Origin: Daucus carota subsp. sativus
Taxonomy: Eukaryota; Streptophyta; Magnoliopsida; Apiales; Apiaceae
Assembly (NCBI RefSeq): GCF_001625215.2
Contig: NC_030384.2
Span: 25,594,527-25,658,526 of the forward strand
Direction: 5' to 3'
Length of the DNA: 64,000 nucleotides
A program made the translations under genes and the position numbers. Shown piece by piece: positions 11,734-22,273 of the stretch. Numbering within the stretch: the first letter of the stretch is position 1; the number at the start of each line of letters is the position of its first letter. A model generated the notes under the pieces. That model was not told the DNA's origin. It did no database searches and was given only the letters and a program-made list of their open reading frames with translations.

Positions 11734-11968
11734 CTCCCTCCGTCCCACCAGGTAGTTTACGTTCACTGTTTGCACGCATTTTGAGGCTCTTATAAAGGAT
11801 AGTTCAATAATATTTTTTAAAATTATTTTTTTTCTGAATAAAAATTTAGACATCAAACTTTTTTTCGAGATTTTTTTAAAAATTATATATAAAATATAAG
11901 TATACTTTATAGAATCCTTAAAATGCGTGCCAAAAAGTAACGTAAAGAACCTGATGGGACGGAGGGAG
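11734..11968. mobile_element. Stowaway MITE in the GRAS promoter
   Basis: Terminal inverted repeats CTCCCTCCGTCCCACCAGGT and its near-complement ACCTGATGGGACGGAGGGAG, flanked by TA on both sides (11732-11733 and 11969-11970). Length 235 bp, AT-rich, no coding. These are the marks of a Tc1/Mariner-derived Stowaway. It sits next to the presumed TATATAAAG box of the GRAS gene (about 11723-11731). Confidence 0.9.
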
Positions 11969-11970
11969 TA

Positions 11971-13123
11971 TAAAATTGGTTAATTATGTATGTGTGTCTG
12001 TTACTATTATATAAACAGGGAATGAAGGGAATGGAAGGATGGGAGGAGAAGAAAGAAACGAAAGCGTTAAGAAAAACACGAGAGAGATCGAGAGAGAGAT
12101 GAGCGGGAGAGAGATTGTAAAGGGGTTTAGCAGGACACCGGCTATTGCCGGTTGTTTTTGTGTTATCTGGCTGCACCACAAATTTTCCCTTTTGACTAAT
12201 TTGTTGACCACACGGGTGCAAGTTTGAAACCCTTTCTTAAAATTACAAAATTAGCGTTACACGGGTGTGAAAAGGAATTGTGAGGGAAAGGATGGTTGAA
12301 ACTTGGAACAGAGGCCTGTTAGAACAAGGTCTGTACATTCAACTTCTCTTTATTTATTTTTCGAAGTACCATAGCATCTCAACCTGTATTTATCTGTTTT
12401 CTGCTCTTAACATACAATCAATTTATCTGTATTTTGTATGCTTACGTTATGATGGACTTTTAACTATACTCGGTGAAGCCAATTGACCAATGCAAATGGG
12501 AAGAATTCTTAAAAGTATAATGAAGGGTTTGGCCAGTGTGTGCCTATGGGCACATGCTAAGCGTTGCATTTTCTAATAAGTCCCAAATCCGTGAGCCTGT
12601 TATGAAATCGAAGGCTGAATATGTAATCAAGCCTATGATCTTGGATTTAACAATTAATTAATTTTCACATACACAAAATTTCCTTTTAAAAAATGGATGA
12701 TCTGCATAGGCATTCCCAATTAATTTTTAGCTACATCTTCAAAGCCCTGGCTTTTATAAAAGACATCATAAGTGGCATTTTCTTTTTAGCCGTTTGATGA
12801 AGTGGCCTTAGAACTGTTTTACTTGAACCACGAATTCTAGCCAATAATCGAGATCAAGCATTTCAGCCATTAATTACTAGGCAATTTTCTGATCATATAT
12901 AGTATATGCAGAAAGTAGTAGCCATTAGAGGTTCAAATAGAATAGTAAATGGATGAAATAAATAAGAAAACAATTACTTTTGCATTGTGCATCGTAGCAA
13001 ACCAATTCTTTGTTCCCTGAATAAAGCATAGCTGCCTTTTGTACCTTCTATTTATGATTGTGAAACTTAAAAGAAAAAATTTGAAGTAAAAACTATTTTG
13101 TTTGCCATGTCCCAGCTCACACG
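11971..13123. other. intergenic, no gene seen
   Basis: Upstream DNA of the GRAS gene and downstream DNA of the receptor kinase gene. A GA-rich stretch (about 12045-12115) resembles the GAGA-rich leader of the GRAS gene, suggesting that the older promoter lay on this side before the MITE inserted. No coding frame is supported. Confidence 0.4.
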
Positions 13124-15013
13124 CTAAATGCTAGACCGAGCTTTTGATATGTCACTACTTGATCTGCTCCCAGATATACCAAGGCTTGATCTTCCTCCTG
13201 ATGTATCCACTGTTGATGTGGCAAGTTGTGGGATATATCTTAGTGACTCGTGGCTAAGCGGCAATGGTCTATCAGGTAACATTGGAACTTCTACGTCTCC
13301 CTCCAACATCTTTAAAGCTTCAGAAATCGTTGGCCTTAGAGCCACCATTACATGAGCACAGAGTATACCAACATGTACGAATCTTTCCATTACTGCTTTT
13401 GATCCACTTTCCCCCATTCGAATATCAAAAATGCCATCAACGTTTCCTGACTTGACATGATCCCACGCCCAATCAGTGATTAATAGTCTTGATGATGTTG
13501 AGGATGTCTCAAGTACTTTTCTCCCACTCAAGATCTCAAGAATTATGATACCAAAGCTATAGACATCACTCTTTTCGGTTAGTTGCCCATAAAGAGCATA
13601 CTCTGGAGCTAGGTACCCGTACGTGCCAGCTACTCGAGTTGTGAGATGAGATTCTCCTTCAGTGGTTTGTTTTGCCAATCCAAAGTCTGCTAGTCTTGCT
13701 TTCATTTCTGAATCTAGAAGTATGTTTGTGGTCTTTATATCACGGTGATAAATGGCTGGTTTGATTCCATAATGCAAGTAAGCCAGCCCTTTGGCGACAT
13801 CAATTATAATTTTCTGTCTCACAGGCCAATCCAGTGGCGGCCTACTAATAGAATCTTCTTGTTCATCATTGAATAAATGCTCATCTAAACTACCATTTGG
13901 CATGAAATCATAAACAAGATACCTTCTATTACCTTTACTCGCGTCACTAGTGACACAAAATCCTCGTAAAGCAAGAAGATTCCTGTGCCTGATTTTGCTA
14001 ATAATTTCTGCCTCGTTAGTAAATTCTTGATCATCCCCATTTATATCCATGTCAAGAAGCTGTTTAACTGCAACAATGGTGCCGTCCAAAAGTGTGCCTT
14101 TGTAAACGACTCCAAATCCGCCCTGCCCTATTAGATTTTTCTTTGAGAACCCTTTGGTAGCCTGCTCAAGCTCATCTACATGAAACCATTTTGCTCCCGT
14201 GTTGGGCAAAACCTTGGCCTTAACACCCCTTACATATTCTTCACGCAACGCTGCTAATCTTCTTCCCTCTTTCAATTTCTGATAAAGAATAATGAGACCC
14301 CAAGTTGTCAAAACTCCAAGAATTGCCCCTAATGATCCAAAAACAATCTTGTAAACTACATTTTTCTTCTTAGATGCCGACTCAACCATAGCCAGACCTA
14401 GTATACAAGAAGCTGTTGCAATATCCTCGGGGCCATCTTGATTAACAATTCCTGCAGCATACAAACAAGTGTAAAAGAAACATCTTGTTGAATTTGCTTT
14501 CATCGATGCCAAAGTTGGAGCCACTCTTTGGCCAGCATCAGAGCAAGCATTGCACCGCGTGGGAGTCAAAAGTTCCCCATTACAAGTCGAGTCTAGTTCA
14601 CTAAGGCCAACTTCTTTTTTCCAATCTTCAAGAGTAGTAATTCCACCACAATTACTTGTTCTGTTAACCACCAACTCATCATACAATCCACTCGTGCACG
14701 AAACATTAATCGACAGCGATGTAAGCCTTCTATTGAAGTCTGACATGCAAGAAGTCGCAGTCTGTGAATCCGGAAAATAGAACATGGAAGTTTTGTTGAG
14801 GTATTTTGCAAGGCCAACACCAAGGAGGCTTTGGATGGTTTGACAACAATTCACTTTGTCTATAGGTTGATCTGTACATGTTGATTTTTTCCATGGTAAT
14901 GTGTTGACATAACCAAAATCAACAAGGCATGAAGAACTTGCAGAAGAAATGAAGTATAGATTGGTCAAATGGCAGAGCCAGAGGATTGAAGACAACTTCT
15001 GGGGCTTCCCCAT
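13124..15013 (-). CDS. SPARK-domain receptor-like kinase (At1g11050-like)
   Basis: Single-exon frame of 629 residues. A hydrophobic signal peptide (about 1-27) leads into a cysteine-rich extracellular region (28-215) with CCQTIQSLLGVGLAKYL and CNACSDAG motifs, the pattern of the SPARK domain. One membrane span lies at about 222-244. The kinase domain runs from about 290 to 575: glycine loop GQGGFG (296-301), lysine in VAVK (317), HRDIK with catalytic Asp425, DFG at 443-445 and APE at 469-471. All catalytic residues are present, so it should be an active serine/threonine kinase at the plasma membrane. It matches probable receptor-like kinase At1g11050; the ligand is unknown. The relationship of its SPARK region to those of symbiosis kinases is family knowledge. 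A serine-rich tail ends the protein. Confidence 0.92.
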   Translation of the reverse strand: MGKPQKLSSILWLCHLTNLYFISSASSSCLVDFGYVNTLPWKKSTCTDQPIDKVNCCQTIQSLLGVGLAKYLNKTSMFYFPDSQTATSCMSDFNRRLTSLSINVSCTSGLYDELVVNRTSNCGGITTLEDWKKEVGLSELDSTCNGELLTPTRCNACSDAGQRVAPTLASMKANSTRCFFYTCLYAAGIVNQDGPEDIATASCILGLAMVESASKKKNVVYKIVFGSLGAILGVLTTWGLIILYQKLKEGRRLAALREEYVRGVKAKVLPNTGAKWFHVDELEQATKGFSKKNLIGQGGFGVVYKGTLLDGTIVAVKQLLDMDINGDDQEFTNEAEIISKIRHRNLLALRGFCVTSDASKGNRRYLVYDFMPNGSLDEHLFNDEQEDSISRPPLDWPVRQKIIIDVAKGLAYLHYGIKPAIYHRDIKTTNILLDSEMKARLADFGLAKQTTEGESHLTTRVAGTYGYLAPEYALYGQLTEKSDVYSFGIIILEILSGRKVLETSSTSSRLLITDWAWDHVKSGNVDGIFDIRMGESGSKAVMERFVHVGILCAHVMVALRPTISEALKMLEGDVEVPMLPDRPLPLSHESLRYIPQLATSTVDTSGGRSSLGISGSRSSSDISKARSSI

Positions 15014-15207
15014 TTCTTGCGTATTTTTTTTGCTAGTTGGTCATTACATGTCAAAATTGTTACATTATTATTCTCCTGTGATAGTGCAAAGGCATCAAAG
15101 TTGGCTTTTGTTGACTATAGTAACACTAAACTACTTCAAACTCTATATTTTAATTTGTATTAGTCGGGGGGGAATCAACTATGCTAATCTGAAAACATAA
15201 GTGGGGC

Positions 15208-15215
15208 TTATATAT
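15208..15215 (-). promoter_or_regulatory. TATA box of the SPARK kinase gene
   Basis: TATATAAG on the minus strand, about 195 bp upstream of the ATG, which predicts a leader of roughly 165 nt. Confidence 0.45.
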
Positions 15216-15395
15216 TTGTTTTGTGCTTTTTTTTTTTTGACTCAATATTAATAATGTCCTGGTGAGGAGTATTAGATATTTTGTGCCTATCAGAGACATT
15301 TTATAAAGTTTGTTCTGATCTTAGTATATTATTTGTTTTGCATTTTTCTTGATAGTGCATATATATGTTTAGTGACTCAAGGAGAACTGAAAAAA

Positions 15396-15831
15396 CTATA
15401 CTATATTGTTAAAACTGAAACATTAAAAGTTTGTTCGGTCGTTACGCGGGCTTTTATACGGACTTTTATAATTAGCGGGCTTCAAACAAAATTAGAGGGC
15501 TTCAAACAAAATATAAACAAATCAAAACATAAAATAAATATATGATCAAAACATAAAACAAATATAAAACCTATTTGACTATACCAAAACAAAAGTCAAA
15601 CATTAAAAAATACAATATTATTAAAGCCGAAACATTAAAAATTTGATCGATCGGTACACGAGTTTTTATACGGACTTTTATAATTAGCGGCTTCAAACAA
15701 AATTGATGGGTTTCAAACAAAATATAAACAAATCAAAATATAAAACAAATATAAGATCAAAACATAAAACAAATATAAGACCTATTTGACTATACCAAAA
15801 ACTAAAATCAAACCTTAAAAATATATACACA
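15396..15831. repeat. two tandem copies of a Helitron-like left end
   Basis: Two copies of a roughly 215-bp unit start near 15398 and 15612. Each begins TATACTATA-TTAAA-CGAAACATTAAAA and contains TTATACGGACTTTTATAATTAGCGG, then repeated AAAACATAAAACAAATATAA. The same opening recurs at 15832 as the start of the complete Helitron, so these look like tandem left-end copies. Confidence 0.65.
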
Positions 15832-16297
15832 TCTATACTATAATATTAAAGTCGAAACATTGAAAGTTTAATGAGTCGGTACTAGGGCCAAAATACGGGT
15901 TTATCTATATACTAATTATTCTTTTTAACTAAAATATGTTATTTTTACACGTCTTTTTTAACTTAATATGTTCCATACTATATTATTAATTATCAATAAC
16001 GAAATATTAAAAGATGGATTGGTTGATTTATATCCGATTTTATAGATCTCCTTAAATTATAACATAAAAAAAACGTATTTTAACATTCTCAGTAAAATAT
16101 ATATGTTCGACCTAATTTTTAATTAGCCATTTGATGAAATTAACTAGTAAGCATTTATCTTCTGCTAAATAAAAAATTTATTTAATCATAGTAGTCTATC
16201 ATTTTTTATTCTCACAATAATATTACTTTAAGTTAAAATATATACGATAAAATAGCAAATATTATAACTCCCGTGCATTGCACGGGTTATAAACTAG
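15832..16297. mobile_element. non-autonomous Helitron
   Basis: It starts TCTATACTATAATATTAAAG after A15831 and ends in a 17-bp hairpin (16270-16286: CCCGTGC-ATT-GCACGGG), 7 bp, then CTAG followed by T16298. A|TC...hairpin...CTAG|T is the Helitron signature: no target duplication, insertion between A and T. At 466 bp it has no coding capacity and would need a helper element. Confidence 0.85.
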
Positions 16298-16567
16298 TAT
16301 TAATAACACACATTTTTAAAAAAAATTACATAACATAAATTTTGTTACATTTTTTAAAAAAATTACATAACATAAATTTTAATTCGCGTGTATCCCGCCA
16401 ATTATTTCATAGAAGTGAATCCTCAACCGCGATCTTTGAAAACAATCTTCGTCTTACAAAGGGGCTGCGGAAGTGCGGATATGCTTATTATTGAAGATGT
16501 ATCATGTTTGATTTAATAAAAATTTTAGAGAATAGTGATTGACCGTTTGACCAAAGTTTTATTACTA

Positions 16568-16825
16568 CTCCCTCCGTCCCCTTTTACATGTCCATTTTGA
16601 CTTTTGACCAGTCAAATTGACTATATTTTGACTGAACTTTACATATATCAGATAATTGAGAAAAATAATAAAAATTATATCACTAGAAAGTATATTTAGT
16701 CTATTTTAATATGCAACTTTCAGATTTTAAGGATGATGAGTAGATAATTTGTAATGTTTAGTCAAAAATTGGTCAATTTGACTCCTCGAAAAGCAAAATG
16801 GACATGTAAAAGGGGACGGAGGGAG
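16568..16825. mobile_element. Stowaway MITE
   Basis: Near-perfect inverted ends CTCCCTCCGTCCCCTTTTAC and GTAAAAGGGGACGGAGGGAG with TA on both sides (16566-16567 and 16826-16827). Length 258 bp, no coding. The long similar arms suggest a fairly recent insertion. Confidence 0.92.
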
Positions 16826-17420
16826 TAATAATCAAGAGGCTTCTGCTGGCAAATACATTATTTGTGATCCTAGGTTTGTAGTATCATTTTATTATTTGGA
16901 GAAATATGAGTGTCCGATCGAAGCAACGTTGACCACCATAAATTAACGAGACCGAAGTACTGTCGCTGGTTTCTTTTTGCATTCCCACTCAAAATGGATG
17001 TTTAACATGGGGCAGCTTCTTGTTTCAAGAAAAAAACATGGGCAGCTTCTGGACAATAATAGGATTAGTAAGGTTTATTTGTATGGGTCTATGAACTTAT
17101 GATAAATCCTAACTGTTATAATTTGGGATAATTAATTCAAACGTCCTTGAACTATAGGCTGTTTATTGTCTAAGTCTCTATCCTATTTTTCTCAATATTG
17201 CGATCCTTAAACTTTCAAACTTTTCTGATTCGCATCCTTCCGTTAAAAATTAACTAACTGACGTTAGTCAATGCTTACGTGGCAGATGCTTATGTGGCTA
17301 AAGCTGACGTGGCTAGTGCTTACGTGGCAATTTCTCATAAAATTTAATATCTCATAAAATTTGTTGTTTATTTGTATTGTGCTCGAATTGCAATTAAAAA
17401 TTAGCATAATTATGAGCACA

Positions 17421-17630
17421 ACAAAAATCGGACATTCAGCAATATCATATTTAAATTAACATCCAAAATATACTGATGTTTAACAATGGAAGACAAATAA
17501 AGATCACAATTCACAACTGAAATCAACAAAAATCGGACATTCAGCAATATCACATTTAAATTAACATCCAAAATATACTCATGTTTAACAGTGGAAGACA
17601 AATAAAGATCACAATTCACAACTGAAATGA
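17421..17630. repeat. two tandem 105-bp repeats inside the MULE
   Basis: Two nearly identical copies start ACAAAAATCGGACATTCAGC at 17421 and 17526. Each ends in GATCACAATTCACAACTGAAAT. Confidence 0.85.
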
Positions 17631-17711
17631 ACACTTAGAAATAGTAATACTGAACATCCAAAAGTTAAGATAAACTACTTCAGTTGTGAACATCAAAATG
17701 GAACTGTTTCA

Positions 17712-19270
17712 TTAAGGCTGGTTAGAACTTGGTTTGGCCTTTGCTGCGGATGACACATCAAAAACACTTCCAGTTGGTTGTGATGAGACTCTGATTGTTT
17801 CTCTTGTTGTTGAGAAATATGTGTGACCATCTTTTAACATATAAACACCTACACCAGCTGGTGGAAGTGGAGGAGGTGGAGGTAGAACTTCAACATTTTT
17901 GCTTTGGGTGGCCTTCCCCTCTTCCTCTTAGGCTGTCCCCCTTCATTTGTTGGTTGCTCGTTCTTATTTTTTTGACTTGATGCCTTTTTCATCCTCTGCA
18001 ATTTGAAGCAAAAAAAAAGTACAATGTAGTTAACAAGATTTTTTTGTCTTAACTTAAAAAAATTCCCTCAACTTTTAGCTAACCAACACTGATTTTTAGA
18101 AATAACAAGACCATGTACTTGATTGATATGTTGCTGAAATTCCCTCAACTTCCATTTTGGATTAGCCCTTATATGATTCCTAAATTTTCTTGCTAACCAA
18201 TCAGACCTAACAAAGCTGTGCATATGGACTAACATGCAGTTATGTTGTTTTTTGTATGTCTTCACTTGAAATGTCCCATCAACATCAATTTTACTAGCAA
18301 ACAAATACCAAGGACAAGTCTTGCTACACTTAGATTGAACCCTTTGTAAATCATTTTTGCTAAACCATATTTCTATTTTTTGTTCTATTGCATAGTCAAT
18401 GATAGCATTTTTTAAAATCTTGACACTTGTGAACAATAAACCAGTCTGAAACTCAATATATTTCATAGGAGTTTCTGGACTAAACATATTAAAAACAGTT
18501 TTTTTTAGTCTTAGAAGATTCCCCTTCAACATCACTTGAATCTGTGGAGTCTATTGAAGGCATTCTAAGAGAGTCACTACCATGATCACTCTCCCAATCA
18601 ACATCTTCAGCCAAGTCAACTTTCTCCTTATTCTTTTTCTTAGCCTTAGCTTTTGCCTTATCAAAGAAACTACTAATGGGAACAGACATATCATCAACAT
18701 TGTCCACATTAAGCTCATCTACAGCTGGGTTCTTTTTAGTAGCAACAACCTGTTTCTTCTTACTAATTATCTCATTAAGCTCATCATCCTTATGACTCTC
18801 ATTTTCACTGTAATGTCGATCACTTTCAGTTTCATTACTAAAATCAGACCCTTCCTCATCATTATAATCATAATAATCACCACTCCCACTGTCTTCACTC
18901 ACATATTTTTCATCCTCATTACATTCATTCACATTTTCACAAGCATGATCAACATAAATGACAAAGTACCAGTTTTAGTAGCATAAGTACACATGTCATT
19001 AACAATATATTCACTCCACAATAATTGACAATTATCAAGTGACTCACCCTCCTTGTGCCAATATATCTTATAGTTTTCATACCCAAGCCTCTTCTCTACC
19101 AAATCTTTACATGAATCAAGACATATTGTATCTATGCTCTGGCAGTAAATTAGTTCTACTTTACCTTCTTCATAGAGCCGTATGCGATTCTTGTAAGTAA
19201 ACACTCCCCCGTGATGAATTCGAATATTGACATAGTAAATCCCCATCCCTGCACATATACACACACTCAA
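17712..19270 (-). pseudogene. MULE transposase remnant lacking its catalytic core
   Basis: Three N-terminal pieces follow each other on the minus strand. The first (19270-18929) begins near YVNIRIHHGGVFTYKN and reads like the N-terminal region of PB1-type MULE proteins. The second (18932-18489) is very acidic, then basic (DKAKAKAKKKNKEKVD). The third (18535-18068) carries the MuDR DNA-binding domain (KIEIWFSKNDLQRVQSKCSK ... CPWYLFASK ... YKKQHNC ... WKLREFQQHIN). The frame changes at a run of eight T near 18499. Directly after KNQCWLAK the frame ends. A C-terminal piece then follows (about 17985-17712) with an AT-hook-like KRKRGRPPKAK and, after a frameshift, a proline-rich tail ending in TAA at 17712. 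The DDE domain and SWIM finger are absent, so an internal deletion removed them. Confidence 0.8.
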
Positions 19271-19419
19271 TAAAAGAAAAATATATACATGTATCTATAT
19301 GATCTTGTATGTCTGTACATACCTCATATGATAGAAAGATCGCTGTCAATCGAACCCCAGCTTAGTGAAGAAAGAAAATCCCCAATCGCTCTGGAACCTT
19401 AATTTTCGTGTGTTAATAC

Positions 19420-20004
19420 TAGGCCTGGCAATTTGACACGTAACACGCTAACACGAAACGAAACGACACGAAAAAAATGGATACGGGTTTTGATTTTCGA
19501 TACACGAAACACGAAAGTACACGAACACGAAATTACACGACAGATTTCGTGTCGGATATGGGTTTTCATTTGGAGTACACGAAATACACGAAAGTACACG
19601 AAATATTTGTAGATTATATATATTATATATATGTAATGATATATTAAATATATAATTGAGTATAAAGTATATATTTATATGTATGTGTGGATATATATTG
19701 TAGATACATTAACAAATTTATAAAGAATTGTACACAAATATAATATATATCATTCACATTTAATAAATTTATTAAGGAAAATATATATTAAATCCATTTT
19801 TTGATTAAAAAATATATTAATATTTTTATATATAATATACACGAAAAGTACACGAAATATACACGAAACGATTAGAAACGGATACGGGTTTCAAATTAGG
19901 TACACGAAATTAATAACGGGCGGATACGGGTTTCACCTTTGAGTACACGAAACACGAAAATACACGAAACGAAAGTACACGAAACGAAACGATTGCCACC
20001 CCTA
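19420..20004. mobile_element. hAT-type MITE nested in the MULE
   Basis: Ends TAGGCCTGGCAATTTG and, reverse-complemented, TAGGGGTGGCAATCG, flanked by the perfect 8-bp duplication GTTAATAC (19412-19419 and 20005-20012). Subterminal regions are packed with TACACGAAA / ACACGAAACGAAA repeats, as in many hAT MITEs. 585 bp, no coding. Confidence 0.92.
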
Positions 20005-20418
20005 GTTAATACGCTGCTTAGCGAGTGTTAGGTGCGTGGATGTTTTATTTTTGAACTTAAATTGACTTAACTTAAATTGGTTTTAAAAGATGACAGCTCA
20101 GATTTTAATTTTTTAATTTTATTTTTTTGATCTGCCACGTAAGCATTCGCTAACGTCTGTTAGTTGATTTTTAACGGAAGGATGCGAATCAGAAAAGTTT
20201 GAAAGTTTAAGGATCGCAATATTGAGAAAAATAGGATAGGGACCTAGACAATAAACAGCCTATAGTTCAGGGACGTTTGAATTAATTATCCCTTATAATT
20301 TTAACTTATTTTAATCGGTTCATGCTTCTTAATAATGATGAACTCACTATATATACAAAACCACAGCAATAGATACATAAGATATAACATATAACGCTTA
20401 GTATATGTCCAATACACA

Positions 20419-20420
<2 letters not shown>

Positions 20421-20475
<55 letters not shown>
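20421..20475. repeat. (TA)n microsatellite at the left edge of the FAR1/PMD element
   Basis: A 55-bp pure TA run that ends exactly where the element begins (GGGAACAGG). A second TA run borders the other end. Confidence 0.95.
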
Positions 20476-20477
<2 letters not shown>

Positions 20478-20570
20478 GAACAGGTCCACAGCCACCGGTG
20501 GATAAAGACCGGTTTCCAGCCACCAAATCATAACCACTCGTTGCTGTGATCCTACGGTTGAAAAAGAGAC

Positions 20571-20678
20571 TCCCTGCAATGAAACATTGCAACCCCGCAA
20601 TGAAACATTGCGGGTATACTTGTCCCCGCAATGAATCATTGCTGGGATACAAGTCCCCGCAATGTTTCATTGCTGGTA
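20571..20678. repeat. left array of CCCGCAATG palindromes (4 copies)
   Basis: Four copies spaced about 20-40 bp apart, of the form CCC(C)GCAATG-AAA/AAT/TTT-CATTGC(GGG/TGG). The first copy has CCCTGCAATG. Arms of 9-10 bp around a 3-nt centre form short hairpins or symmetric protein-binding sites. Confidence 0.9.
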
Positions 20679-21412
20679 GTCTCCTTTTTTTCCTTGGACC
20701 CTTTTACCCCTCCTTTCACATATCATATGCCTTGTAGAGTTTATTTAACATTTTAAATTATATTAAAAATATTGTTAATATTAGAAGTAATGAGAAAATT
20801 TTAATTTTTCTTAGTACAATATATGAATAATTTTCTACCTAATTTCTATATATTTTTATCTTATTAAATATTTTATGTCTTTTTGCTATACGAATAATTT
20901 TACTTATTCACTACTGCTTGTTTCTTAAATATATCGAACATATGTTTGAACTACATAGTTCACATGCTCTTTTAAGGTTGATTTACTTTTTGCAGCTAAA
21001 GTTGAATTATTTTATTACAAATTATTCATTTTTTCCAATTCTCTTTTGTACTGGTAGTGTTTTCAAATATACTCGAAAATATTAAAATCAAAGATGAATA
21101 TCGAAATTATGAATTAACATCACTTAAATTGGTCGAATATTATTAAGAACATATAAGAAGAGTTTTTTTTGACAAATTATTAACTTTTTCCAGTTCTCGT
21201 ATGTAAAAGTAGTGTTCTGAATATATATTCGAACAAATGCAAATCAATAATACTCAAACAAAAACAAATCAAAGAAAAATATCTAAATTATTAATAAATG
21301 TTACTTAAATTAGTGAAATATTAGTAAGAACACATATATTAATAGTAGTATAAATTCTTACAATTTATTGAACTTTTTAAAATATTTTAAACAAAACAAG
21401 TAATATTTTCAT

Positions 21413-21644
21413 CCCCGCAATGTTTCATTGTGGGGATAGTTTACATAATTTTCATCCCCGCAATGATTCATTGCGGGGTGTTAAATTTGATTCACAAGGT
21501 GGTTCGATGAGGTGGATAGTTTTTGTTGAAAAAGATACCCGCCATGAGTCATTGTGGGTATATTTTTTCTAAAATAGACCCCGCATTGATTCATTGCGGG
21601 GTGTTTTTTTTTTTAAAAGATACCCGCAATGATTCATTGCGGGG
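21413..21644. repeat. internal array of CCCGCAATG palindromes (5 copies)
   Basis: Copies start near 21413, 21455, 21538, 21579 and 21623. Most read CCCGCAATG-ATT/TTT-CATTGCGGG. Two have arm substitutions (CCCGCCATGAGTCATTGTGGG and CCCCGCATTGATTCATTGC), so arms are not always compensated. Confidence 0.9.
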
Positions 21645-21970
21645 TTTTTTTTTTTTACTCTAAAACAACCAAATAAAGATTCGAACCTTGTACCTTGCGT
21701 TTTCAAGACAAGTAAAGAAACCAATTTGACAATGGATGTTTCACTGATAGTTGTCCACTAGGATTGGGATATATAACTTTTGAAATAAAATTCAATAATA
21801 AATAAATTCAATAAATATATTGAATTTGATAATGTAACTTAATTATTAATTTAATTTAATTAATAATTTAATTAAATTATTTTTATATTCAGGCGTTTTA
21901 ATTAATTTTATACTCTATAAAAATCAATTTTATATTAAAATAATTTAATTTAATTAATAATAAATAATAA

Positions 21971-22223
21971 AATGACATGGGTGAGGTAGATAGAGTAATT
22001 TTGTTGTTACGGGTAGGTAAAAACATTAATTACGCTCCCTGCAATAGTTCATTGCGGGTATTAAAAGTACCCAGCAATGTTTCATTGCGGGGTGTATTTG
22101 AACCCGCAATGTTTCATTGCGGGGATTATTAGTACCCGCAATGTTTCATTGCGGGGACCGTAATTAATGTTTTTTACCTACCAGTTACAACAAAATTACT
22201 CTATCTCCTTCACCCATTTCATT
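21971..22223. repeat. foldback with palindrome array in its loop
   Basis: Left arm 21971-22034 (AATGACATGGGTGAGG...TTAATTACG) and right arm 22159-22223 (CGTAATTAATG...CACCCATTTCATT) are inverted copies with few mismatches. The loop between them is exactly the four-copy palindrome array. The right arm ends about 50 bp before the FAR1 ORF. Confidence 0.85.
22037..22158. repeat. array of CCCGCAATG palindromes before the FAR1 ORF (4 copies)
   Basis: Four copies at a spacing of about 32 bp. The first is CCCTGCAATAGTTCATTGCGGG, the others carry TTT centres. It lies 115-235 bp upstream of the FAR1 ATG and may serve as an operator. Confidence 0.9.
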
Positions 22224-22273
22224 CTTTGATTTTGAACGTTTTGAAGATAAAAAAAGGTACTTCTCCTTAACTT

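Larger units (their letters stand above)
17125..20292 (-). mobile_element. internally deleted MULE with 9-bp target duplication
   Basis: Inverted terminal repeats of about 162 bp (17125-17286 and 20131-20292) start GGGATAATTAATTCAAACGT. They are flanked by the perfect 9-bp duplication TTATAATTT (17116-17124 and 20293-20301), which is diagnostic of Mutator-like elements. Inside, the minus strand holds broken pieces of a transposase and a nested hAT MITE (19420-20004). The catalytic core is missing, so the copy is non-autonomous. Confidence 0.93.

Noticed and set aside
20398-20670. Tyr-Ile repeat open frames over the TA tract, also at 33400-33707 and 26426-26665
   Set aside because: Low-complexity translation of (TA)n microsatellites.
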